64,000 nucleotides of DNA, from NCBI GenBank assembly GCA_023362775.1, contig JALMGJ010000004.1:49656298-49720297 (forward strand). The letters run 5' to 3'. The notes below the pieces were generated by a model. The model ran no database searches and had not been told where the DNA came from. It saw nothing but the letters and a program-made list of their open reading frames with translations. Made by a program: the position numbers and the translations under genes. Positions 31,361-40,610 of this stretch are shown here, one piece after another. Origin of the DNA: Charina bottae. Lineage: Eukaryota > Chordata > Lepidosauria > Squamata > Charinaidae. How positions within the stretch are numbered: the first letter of the stretch is position 1; each line of letters starts with the position of its first letter.

Positions 31361-32244
31361 TTGCAGCTTGGGGGCGCTGGTCGCTGCTGCCGCTTTTCCG
31401 CCACGTGGTCTCCACCTCGTCTGCCGCCGCGTGGGATCCGCTGCCCGCTTGCCCGCCGCTGAGCTCGCCGCCTCTCCGCTGCTTGTGCCCGCCAGCCTCC
31501 GCTGCCGTCGTCGGGTTCTGCTGCCGCTCCTCCGCCGCCGCTCAGCTGCCTGGGAAAGCCGGGGAAGCCGGACTCCGCCTCTGCCTCCGCTCCCACCGCT
31601 CAGCCGAGGGACCGCCGCCTCTCGCTGTCTGGCGCGCTGCCGCTGCTCCTCTGCTGGGAAATCCGGTTCCTGCTTCTGCCGCTGCTCCCGCCACTCAGCT
31701 GAGGGATCGCCGCCTCTCAGCTGTTTGGTGCGCTGCTGCTGCTCCGCCGCTGGGGAAATCCGGTTCCTGCTTCTGCCACTGCTCCCGCCGCTCAGCTGAG
31801 GGATCGCTGCCTCTCAGCTGTTTGGCGCGCTGCTGCTGCTCCGCCGCTGGGGAAATCCGGTTCCTGCTTCTGCCGCTGCTCCCGCCGCTCAGCTGAGGGA
31901 TCGCCGCCTCTCAGCTGTTTGGTGCGCTGCTGCTGCTCCGCCGGGGAAATCCGGTTCCTGCCTCTGCCGCCGCTCCCGCCGCTCAGCTGAGGGATCGCCG
32001 CCTCTCAGCTGTTTGGCGCGAGCTGCTTGGGCCGCCGGTGTCCGCTGCTGCGCTCCTGCTTCTTCGCTGCTGCCAGGGATCCCCGCCTCTCAGCTGTTTG
32101 CGCTGCCGGGGAAGCCGGTTCCTCGCTCGTCTCGCCTGGTCTCCTTCCGAAAAATTTTTCCCCAGGTCTCTGCCCAGTGGGTGTAGAAGCCGGTCTCGAC
32201 CGTGAGCTGTTGGTTTCGCTCCCGGGAAAACCGGTTGGTTTTTT
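31361..32244 (-). other. GC- and CpG-rich 5' leader of the LTR element
   Basis: About 880 bp between the primer-binding site and gag. It is strikingly GC-rich against the AT-rich host flanks and is dominated by tandem repeats. Open frames in it differ between repeats and show no domain, so it is treated as untranslated. Confidence 0.75.
31540..32130. repeat. Tandem ~97-bp repeats in the LTR element leader
   Basis: The marker GGAAATCCGG occurs at 31657, 31754, 31851 and 31945, giving periods of 97, 97 and 94 bp. Degenerate units lie on both sides (GGAAAGCCGG at 31553 and a GGGGAAGCCGG unit near 32105). Each unit also repeats CTCAGCTGAGGGATCGC and CTCTCAGCTGTTTG. Confidence 0.93.
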
Positions 32245-32258
32245 CATTCCAGTCTTTA
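32245..32258 (-). promoter_or_regulatory. Primer-binding site, self-complementary to the LTR
   Basis: On the minus strand TAAAGACTGGAATG follows the CA of the 5' LTR directly. Its last 13 bases are perfectly complementary to CATTCCAGTCTTT in the same LTR (32383-32371). No tRNA 3' end is an obvious match. This is the layout of Tf1/sushi elements, in which the 5' end of the RNA folds back to prime reverse transcription. Confidence 0.85.
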
Positions 32259-32599
32259 TGTAAGGCACTCCATCCGATATCTGTAATCTCCCTACTCTAG
32301 AGTAACTCACAGACGCATGAGTTCTTAGAAGTAGGATAGTTTATTACAGGATACAGAAGCTAGCACGAACAAAGACTGGAATGGCGATTCTGGGAACAAG
32401 CAGCATATTTAAACCTTTCCCTCCCCCAGGGTCCTTTGCTGCTGACACATGTGGTCAGGTCTACCTGGTTGCTCCGGCAACCGCCTCCCAGATGTGTATT
32501 CCCGTGCGTCGGGTGGATGTCAGCTTCGCACCACTTCCAGTCTTCTGAGGAGCCCTTTGTCTGCCTGCCCTTTTGGCAGAGATCGGATGATCTCTGACA
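32259..32599 (-). repeat. 5' LTR (sense of the element)
   Basis: 341 bp, TG...CA, one mismatch from the other LTR. Sense-strand landmarks: a TATA-like TTTAAATA at 32413-32406, the probable transcript start at about 32383 (30 bp downstream) and AATAAA at 32345-32340. Confidence 0.96.
32371..32413 (-). promoter_or_regulatory. LTR core promoter and self-primer segment
   Basis: TTTAAATA is followed 30 bp later by CATTCCAGTCTTT. Transcription starting there would place the 13-base complement of the primer-binding site at the very 5' end of the RNA, as needed for self-priming. Confidence 0.7.
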
Positions 32600-32604
32600 A
32601 AGGT
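32600..32604. repeat. LTR element target site duplication, right (AAGGT)
   Basis: Matches 26077-26081. Confidence 0.95.
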
Positions 32605-34609
32605 ACAGTTACTGATTTTCTATGGCTTCAGTGTGCCAATCCTTGGGAGGGCATCCAGTAATCATAAATAGGAGTTTTACACATTCTCATCTTTGACAGT
32701 CAGTGAGTGAGTGAGTGAAAGTATTCTGGCTTCAGATTGGAAAGTTTGACATCAGAAACCCACTCTTGTCCTTTCTAATAGCTTCCTAGTCAGGAAAGAG
32801 AAGTGGAATGAGGAATCAGTCAAATAGGAGGAAGCCATGGATCCATTGTTTTAAAGCTCTCCTGTCCTCCAAAACAGAAGTGTCTCGAGGATACAGCATG
32901 TTCACCAACATGATGAAAGCACAGTTGTATTGTCATGATTCAACCTCTATCCCTTGTTTATGTACAATGTGACATCATGACACATGTACAAAAGGGGTGA
33001 AGTTTGCATTGTATGAGTACAATGCTGCTTTTGTCATTTACCCCTTCCCTGGACCCCCTCTGTGGTCTCCTCCTCCCTGATATACACCTAAATACTGCCC
33101 AGGTTCTGGAACTGGCATAACTTTATTTCCCTCCAATGATTTCAATGAGAGGGAATTATTTTTTCATTTTTTCACAGCAGCTAGAAAATGGGGGGAAAGC
33201 ATCACATTTTATTTCTGTCATGCATTTGACATATTAGCAGCATTAGTACTTGGGTATTCCACAGATCGCAACATATACCATTCCAGAATGACAGGAAGGA
33301 TTGTCCAGTAAATCTGGGAGTAAGAACCACTGAACCTGGTAGGATATACATCCTCATAAATAGATCTATAATGATTCTAGTTTCAAAGTAACTCCCCCCC
33401 CTTAAATATCAATTTAATATGTTTATGTAATTGTATTATATTCAGGTTTTCAGGGGCAAAAAAAAATGAATTTCAATTATTTTGACTAGAGTTTAATACT
33501 TATTAATAGATGTGGTAATGTGTGTATTTCATTGCATGCCTGAAATTTGAATGAGATGTTTGCTTTGTTACAAAGGAAGTTCAATATGCAACCAGCACAT
33601 TAGCAAAGAGATTTTTTAAATGATACAGTAAATTATACTGCAAATATATTTATGGTGCAATGGTTCAATCACATAATTCTCCCTAGTTCCAAAGTTCAGA
33701 GGTCATTGTGGATCCGTAGACAATCACACACTCTCACTCACACACTCACTGCCCTAAGACAGACCCAAAGGATTTCAGAAATGCCACAAACATTTAAAGA
33801 AAAAAATCTTACAGAGGTAACTTTCTAAAGAGTCCAATAAAAACTATGTATTCCTATGAAATGTGCCTGATTACTAGGAAAGTATTTTGTGAACGGCCCA
33901 GGTGACTGACTGGAACGTTGAATAGGATCACTCTACACTGCAATAATTTTTCCAGTTCTATTTTTCACTAAAGCCCCCATTTCCTACAGCTTCTGTAACA
34001 TATGCACTCACATGCTGGATTCTGTCAGAGAACAGAAAGGGATTTTGGAAAATGTTTTTGCCAAGTTTTTTTAAGATGAATTTATATTGCTCTAAAGATA
34101 TGTTTTTATTCCTTAGCTTTATCATAAACAGATTGTATGAAGGTGTCTTGCATCAAAAAGCAAGATATATGTACAAAAAAGAAAGAAACAGACATTTTTA
34201 ATGCTGTTGGATTATCATCAACTTAAAAAAAGAAATAACTGTTGATAGTGCAAATTGCACTTTGACCACAAGATGACAACAAAATTGTAACAGGAACACA
34301 CGCAGAGCAATAATGGCTATTGAATCAAAGTTCCATTCTTCTCCATCTGGCAATCTAAACAGTAGTTCTAGCTTTTTGACTTTTTGACAAACAACTCAAG
34401 GAACATGAACAAACTATAGCAGTTATCCTTTACAGGGCAATGTTTTCACCCTCCATTTACTGTTCAGTTCTGCTGTTTTTGAGTGTAAAAGGTTGAATTC
34501 TAATTTGGAAACTTTTCAAGTATCCACCCATATTATGACTTTAATATAAAAAGTATCTGCAGCTCACAAATAACAATTAGTTACTGATGCACAATTGAAT
34601 AACAACAAC
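32605..34609. other. Unique DNA, nothing recognised
   Basis: A short GTGA repeat lies near 32703-32718. No repeat family or coding domain is identified. Confidence 0.45.
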
Positions 34610-35412
34610 AACACAACCATTTAAAATTGGAGGGAGAAACATCAATGACCTACACTAATGACACTACCCGAATAGCTGAAAATGCAAAGGATCTTCAAGC
34701 CCTAGTACTAAAAGTCAAAGAGCACAGTGAAAAAATGGGACTAGAATTAAATATAAAGAAGACTAAACTAATGACAACAGGTAGAACAACCAGTCTTAGA
34801 ACTGACAATGAAGATATCAAAGTGGTAGATAGCTTCTGCCTCTTAGGATCAACCATCAACAGTAAAGGAACAAGCAGTCAAGAAATATGCCACATACTAG
34901 CACTTGGTAGAGCAGCCATGAAGGCCTTGGAAAAGATATTCAAATGCTGTATGTGCCTATACTTACAAAGATCAGAATAGTGCAAGCCGTAGTATTCCCT
35001 GTGACACTCTATGGAAGTGAAAGTTGGACTTTACAGAAGCAGAATAGGAAGAATTTTGATGCCTTTGATCTTTGGTGTTGGAGAAGACTCCTGAGAATAC
35101 CATGGACAGCCAAGAAAACAAACTATGGATCATTGAACGAATCAACCCAGAGTTGTCACTCAAGGTACAAATGACCACATCCAAATTATCCTACTTCAGA
35201 CACATTATGCAAAGACCCAGCTCTCTGGAAAATGATCTAATGCTGGGAAAGGTGGAAGAAAAGAAGAGGATGACCAGCAGCAAGGTAGATAGACTCAGTT
35301 ACAGTGGCAATTAGTGCATTAGGACTCCTGAAAGAACAGATTAGAGATAGATTGTCATGGAGAAAATCTATCCATATAGTCGCTACGAGTTGAAAATGAC
35401 TTGGTGGCAGAT

Positions 35413-35449
<37 letters not shown>

Positions 35450-35450
35450 G
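34610..35450 (+). pseudogene. RTE-type LINE reverse transcriptase relic ending in (AATC)n
   Basis: Two overlapping broken frames (34627-34980 and 34944-35174) translate to an RTE C-terminal half. The fragments are AENAKDLQALVLKVKEHSEK and KKTKLMTTG after the palm, then TLYGSESWTLQ, FDLWCWRRLLRIPWTAKKTN and LMLGKVEEKKR. The palm motif itself is eroded to TYTNDTT. Frameshifts are present near 34960 and after 35170. The lineage is RTE but clearly more diverged than the BovB copies. It ends in an (AATC)n tail at 35413-35449. Confidence 0.85.
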
Positions 35451-35689
35451 TATGAATGTTATATTTTACCACATATATATTGAAAAGGCAGTTGGTAATA
35501 TTCTATGGCCTTAGATAAGCCCAATCCCTGTTGCCCTGGGACCAGCTCTCTCTCCCTTTCCATTGACAAAATCTTAACTCTGTTCAGTGCTAATCACCAG
35601 CCATGTTTGATTACTTCAAATATACCGTATCTTCACCAACCAGAAAAAAAGCCAAGTCAGCTATGTATAATTATTTATTAATAATTTAT
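35451..35689. other. Unique DNA, nothing recognised
   Basis: Short spacer between two LINE relics. Confidence 0.4.
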
Positions 35690-36300
35690 TTATGTTATTA
35701 GATTTGGAAGCTGCCCGACTCTCAGATGACTCTCAGTGGCTTACATTCAAGGACAGGAAATAGAAAAAAGAACCATACACATCCAGAGACTACATAACAC
35801 ACACAGAGAAAACTCCAACAAAATAACTGTCAAGAAATTTACATACCCTAACCCCAGGCCTTGGAGCAAAGACAAGTCTTCAGAGACTTCTGGAACAGCT
35901 GAAGGATAGGAACCATATGGATCTCCCAGGGTGGATGTTATTCCAGAGGGCAATCACCACGACAGAGACTTCCTGATTCTTGATAGATGAAATTGTTTAA
36001 TGGAGATGACCCAGAGCACCCAGTCTGCCCAATCTTATTGGGCAGGCAAAAACTATTTCTCAACTAACCAGGCCCTATGCCTTAATCACCACCTTGAATT
36101 GCAGCTAGACGCTATTGGACAACCAGTGCAGCTCATGATGCTGTGATGATACATAGATATATTGCAGCACACCCATCACTGCTTGTGCCACTGTATTCTG
36201 CACTAACTGTAGCATCCAAGTAGTCTTCAAGGGCAGCCCAATATAGAGTGTATTGCAGTAGTTCATTTGTGAGGTGATTAGGGCATGGGTTCCCTAGGAA
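35690..36300 (-). mobile_element. CR1/L2-like LINE fragment, antisense, degraded
   Basis: The plus strand contains the complement of the family's 3' half. CACCTTGAATTGCAGCTAGA then CCAGTGCAGCTCATG parallels 63640-63690. GTCTTCAAGGGCAGCCCAAT ATAGAG then GTATTGCAGTAGTTCA is the conserved upstream part. GATTTGGAAGCTGCCCGACT lies at the 3' end. No open frame survives. Confidence 0.75.
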
Positions 36301-36329
36301 AGCATACAACTGGTATGTATTTCATCATA

Positions 36330-36530
36330 TTTTAGACACATTATGTGAAGATCCATCTCCCTTAAGAAGTCCATAAGGGGGAAGGAAAGAGAAGAAGAGG
36401 TAGATGGAGTCAATTACAGAGGTAATAAGTGCACTGAAGGGTCAGGTTGAGGACAGATTACCCTGAGGAAGTTCTTTCTATATTGTCATTAAGACTCAAC
36501 ACGATAGTGCATAATCAATTAATCATCCAT
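36330..36530 (+). repeat. Second RTE-type LINE 3' fragment
   Basis: TATTTTAGACACATTATGTG aligns with TACTTCAGACACATTATGCA at 35190-35210, followed by a LINE 3' end with AGAAGAAGAGG and a closing CATAATCAATTAATC. It belongs to the same degraded RTE family as 34610-35450. Confidence 0.65.
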
Positions 36531-37152
36531 GTATGGCTGTAAGTCACTGGCAACAGCTTGTCACAAAGGCAGTAGCAGAAGTCTGGAGGTCAAAATCTGA
36601 GAAGTAATCCAATATAGTCTGGTGGCAGCTCCAGAATCCAGTGTCATATATATTAGGCATATGAGATGTGTGGTTATACTCAAAGCTACCATTGGATATG
36701 GGAGCTTAAAAAAAAGTCTTAACTCCAATGTATGGCATTATTAGTAGGCAGAAGAAAAAAAAACTAGATATATAGAGATGCTACAGGTCTGAGGATGATA
36801 TAGAAAGTTGTGCAGTGTCCATTTTTACTGCTGTTCCAAAAGTTTATTCTACATGTTCAACAATTTTTCACTAACTTAGTGTCTTGTCTTTTCATTGTCC
36901 ATCATTTCTCCAGCTATCTGTCTTCTCTTTCTTCAGTTAAATCTGAAGGGAAGATGCCATGAAGGAACTTCTTCCATTAAGCCTTTTCAGATAAGGAAAT
37001 GGAATAGTCAGGTAGGTTACCGAAAGATGGAGTAATGTGCAGTAGAGAAGAACAAGGACATTAACCTCTGCCACCACAAAGAATGTGAAAAGATAGAAAA
37101 ACAAAACTTTTTTCACTGAGAACATTCACAAATGTTCAGGAAAATGGAATAT
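36531..37152. other. Unique DNA, nothing recognised
   Basis: No repeat family or coding domain identified. Confidence 0.4.
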
Positions 37153-37211
37153 TATACATATACATATACATATACATATAGATATAGATATAGATATAGA
37201 TATAGATATAG

Positions 37212-37302
<91 letters not shown>

Positions 37303-37303
37303 A
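37153..37303. repeat. Hexanucleotide array, (TATACA)n with a (GATATA)n block
   Basis: About 150 bp: ATACAT units, then a block of roughly ten TAGATA units at 37180-37215, then ATACAT units again. The array runs straight into a LINE tail. Confidence 0.93.
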
Positions 37304-37455
37304 TATTTTGCATTTTTATATTTATGTGTATTTATATTTATATTGTATGGTTTTAATTATATTTTAATCTTTTATCTTTAATTGTTTGTAAACCACCCAG
37401 AGTCGTTGCAATACGAGATGGGTGGTAAAGAAATATGATAAATAAATAAATACTA
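37304..37455 (+). repeat. CR1/L2-like LINE 3' end
   Basis: A T-rich spacer precedes GTAAACCACCCAGAGTCG and CGAGATGGGTGGTAAAG, then ATAAATAAATAAATAC. It closely resembles 20540-20620. Confidence 0.8.
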
Positions 37456-38279
37456 TTTTTGGCATAGTGTTTTGTGTGTATGGTATGTGTTGCATTAAAG
37501 AGTAAAATATGATGGTATTATTCAAAAGGCTAGATTGTCCTGGAGCCTCTAACTTAATCTGCAACGGCATTAACCTGCAGTGAAAGCTAGATAAATCTAT
37601 CCAATATTAAGTTTTAGCCAAAGGGTAAGAATAAAATCACATTTGGATTTATAGAAGCCATTGTCAAAAAGAAAAAAAAGTTGAATTAGAGAAAGTGGAT
37701 TTATGCTTTGCAAAAATATTCTGTTTTGTGGTTCCCTGCAGCAGTAGTACCATCTGAATGTACTGTCCTAACTGACCTCATGTTATAATAACCTTTATTT
37801 AAAAGGCAAAGAATTATTGTTCATTAGAAGAGCAGCATTTTGAGCTATGGATCAAATCAGTACATGCAGATGGTAGTTAATGTTGGAACAAAGAAAGAAA
37901 AATGGAAACATTCCCTCAAGGGAACAGAGTTTAGTGAAAGCTCCATTCTGAAGAGTGGAGAGCTCTCAAATGTTGACACTGTATCAGAGTCAATACCGAG
38001 TAGTTAATGTATGATAAAACTGGTGAATGACAGACAAATCACAAAGGCTTCACAAATAAGATACTTCAAGTCTACAGTTTGTTGGCCTCAGCCTTTTAGT
38101 TGTTACTGAAAAGAAATGATGCTATAGCAGTATGCAGCCCTAGTAACAATGGATAACACTGGCAAATGCATTTAAAAGGTTTAATTCTGGACTTCTATAG
38201 GTAGGGCTGAGAAAAACCTATATTGGAGACACTAGAGGGACTGCTAATCAGTATATGTAATACTAACCAAGATGTGCTC
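37456..38279. other. Unique DNA, nothing recognised
   Basis: No repeat family or coding domain identified. Confidence 0.45.
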
Positions 38280-38395
38280 AGCCTTCTCCAGCCTGGGTGG
38301 CCTCTAGATTGACGGACTTTGCCTATTAGAATTTTCCAACTGGCATGGCATTGATAGGGGAATTGAAGTCCACACATCTGGAAGCTTCTTAGAGT
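38280..38395. repeat. Interspersed repeat fragment, class unassigned
   Basis: AGCCTTCTCCAGCCTGG and GGAATTGAAGTCCACACATC TGGAA belong to a short repeat common in squamate DNA whose halves are partly inverted. Related pieces are at 39826, 43227 and 62683. I do not assign it to a superfamily. Confidence 0.5.
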
Positions 38396-38835
38396 GGGGA
38401 AGGTGATCTGACTTATTGAAGGGAGCTTCTTAGGTTTCTAAAAACAACTTTAGCTGGATCAGTGGATATGGATTTGCTCCATAAAATATTCCTAGGCATT
38501 TTGGTTTTATTTTAACAGTTCTTCGACACTCATCACAATGAATATCAGAGGGACATACAATATAATAAAATAGCATCTCCTTTCATAAAACACAAAGATA
38601 AGAGGCACCAAATCCATAATCAAGGATAATAGAATCAGCTGAAAATGTCTAACAAAACAAAAATGGGCCAGCTCACAGAAGAGCTCTTTCCCTTGTACAA
38701 ATAGCTGATGGTATGCAGAGATGGTGAATAATAAGTATTATATAAAAACTACATCCAAGTTATGCAAAAGGACCTCTACTTATATGATGGGAATTCTTCT
38801 TTCTCTCCTCTTTCCTTCCCCTGGTACCCAGCATA
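38396..38835. other. Unique DNA, nothing recognised
   Basis: No repeat or gene identified. Confidence 0.4.
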
Positions 38836-38892
38836 AACAAATCAAATCAAATCAAATCAAATCAAATCAAATCAAATCAAATCAAATCAAAC
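38836..38892. repeat. (ATCAA)n pentanucleotide microsatellite
   Basis: About eleven ATCAA units. Confidence 0.95.
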
Positions 38893-39825
38893 CCAACATG
38901 TTTCCTTGAGTATTCTCTAGAAGGACACCAAACTCACAAGCAGAATTGGGGGACATGTGTAAAGCTGTGCAGGGAATTTATTTCAATAATGCAATTCATT
39001 CTATTTATGAACAGAACAGCTGAATACTGTTTGGTGGGTATTCTACCAGCACCCACATTTAGAAACCAATTCTTTAATCTATGCCAACATTTTAGCAGTA
39101 TCTGGTGTCTGTTCAGGTTTGATATACACTACTTGATAAACTTTGGCAGTTATATAATAATGGAAAGTACGGTATTTTGGCAAGGACTGGCAGAAAACTG
39201 GCAATACTATTTCATAAACTGTAGATTAAAACCTCATTTATCCATTTAAATAAGCAGGAAACATCTTGGCTGACTTTTGAAAATTCAAATTGAAATTTTA
39301 AATTTGATATTAAATTTCAAAAGGAAGGCCAAATAGTTAAACATCCAACTGTAAGTTGGAATGAGACTGAAAAAGAAAAGAAAAAAAAAGACACAAACAT
39401 CTGGGCCACGGTTTGAATTCCTTAAACTATTAACATTTGGGGATGCTTGGATGTCTCATATAGCATCAATTTGCTTTCGGAATGTTCAGTTGCAGGCTTC
39501 CATCAGTTATAGGCTTCCATCCATCCACATTTAAATAAAAATACAAAGGTTTGATGGTCAAACCTTATATTTATAAACAAATCAAAACAGTGATACTATA
39601 TAATTCCAGTGATCCTGTCTTCTTTCCCCAGGAAGCCAAATCCTTATAAACATGGCTCTTTTCCTGCAATTTCACAGTGCTTGTGAAAGTAAAGCAGTTG
39701 TAACCATGTAATTCCACAATATGCTGGTGCTAGCATGAGCTAATAAACTCTCCAGAGGCATCCGGATTGCAGTTATAGATTTCATTTATCATGCCTCTTT
39801 CACACACATCTCCAACACAATATAA
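38893..39825. other. AT-rich unique DNA
   Basis: A locally self-complementary AT segment lies near 39280-39325. Nothing else is recognised. Confidence 0.4.
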
Positions 39826-39912
39826 AGCAGCCTTTCTAAACTGGTGTTCTCCAGATGTGTTGGATTTCCATTCCCATAACTGTCCCAGCCAGCTTGGCCA
39901 GTACTGGCAAAT
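39826..39912 (+). repeat. Interspersed repeat fragment, same family as 38280
   Basis: AGCAGCCTTTCTAAACTGGT, CTCCAGATGTGTTGGA and CAGCCAGCTTGGCCAGTACT mark one half of the short repeat family. Confidence 0.55.
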
Positions 39913-40529
39913 GCCTAGGTCTACGTTACATAGTAAGGAACCGAAAGCAAATGGAAGGTGACAGGGCTTCTGCAGAACTTTAAAATGATTTTTTTCCCCC
40001 ATGCTTGCATCCGATAAAGTGGACTCAAGTGTGCCAATGCTGCTGCCACAGTAAATGTATTAAGGGGAAACAAGACTTCTTGTTGAAAAAGAAACAAAAT
40101 GCTAATCTTTGAAGTCCAATGCAGACATGTATATACAGAGTTGTTTCAATTTAGTTGTTGCAGTCTAATTATAATGAGTAGTAGGTTTTTTTCAGAGACA
40201 TGTATGGATAATTATAAGATGGCAGCACTCTGTAATTAAATTTTATATTATTCAAAGAGAAGATTATTACAGACAAAGGGAAGATAGTTTGTATAGCACT
40301 GTCTCTTTCCAGGAAGTATAAACTAACTACATATCCTGCCTATTTAAAACTAACTGGATAATATTTTAGCCTGCAAATTCTTGTCCTTAAACATCCTCAT
40401 CCCTTGTGTTCAATGGGCTCCTTTTAGCAGGAAAGATTGTCTTTGCAATCCATTAATCTAATATTATCTCATAGCTTTATCCTCAAAGTGAATTCTTATA
40501 ATCAAAAAGGGTGTATCTAAAATACGGAG
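39913..40529. other. Unique DNA, nothing recognised
   Basis: No repeat or gene identified. Confidence 0.4.
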
Positions 40530-40576
40530 TATGTATGTATGTATGTATGTATGTATGTATGTATGTATGTATGTAT

Positions 40577-40607
<31 letters not shown>

Positions 40608-40610
40608 TTT
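40530..40610. repeat. (ATGT)n followed by (TTTA)n
   Basis: About eleven ATGT units change directly to about nine TTTA units near 40575. Confidence 0.95.

Larger units (their letters stand above)
26082..32599 (-). mobile_element. Ty3/gypsy chromovirus (sushi/Tf1-like), complete, 6518 bp
   Basis: The element is oriented on the minus strand. It has 341-bp LTRs with TG...CA ends (26082-26422 and 32259-32599), a 5-bp target duplication, a primer-binding site against the 5' LTR, a GC-rich leader, gag, pol (protease, reverse transcriptase, RNase H, integrase, chromodomain) and a purine-rich tract before the 3' LTR. The LTRs differ at a single position (G at 26272, A at 32449, a CpG-type transition), so the insertion is young. 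Two lesions break the coding region: an in-frame TGA within the gag zinc knuckle and a shifted frame at an A7 run (28094-28100) in pol. The chromodomain and the self-complementary primer site place it with sushi-ichi/Tf1-like chromoviruses. There is no envelope frame. Confidence 0.97.

Noticed and set aside
31336..31896. Ala- and Cys-rich plus-strand frame of 186 codons
   Set aside because: It is a translation of the GC-rich tandem leader repeats on the antisense strand, with no conserved domain.
32005..32310. Minus-strand frame running from the 5' LTR into the leader as an extra gene
   Set aside because: It crosses the LTR border and primer-binding site, is short and lacks any domain, so it is taken as part of the untranslated leader.
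37132..37356. A Thr-Tyr repeat protein
   Set aside because: It is the translation of the hexanucleotide array.
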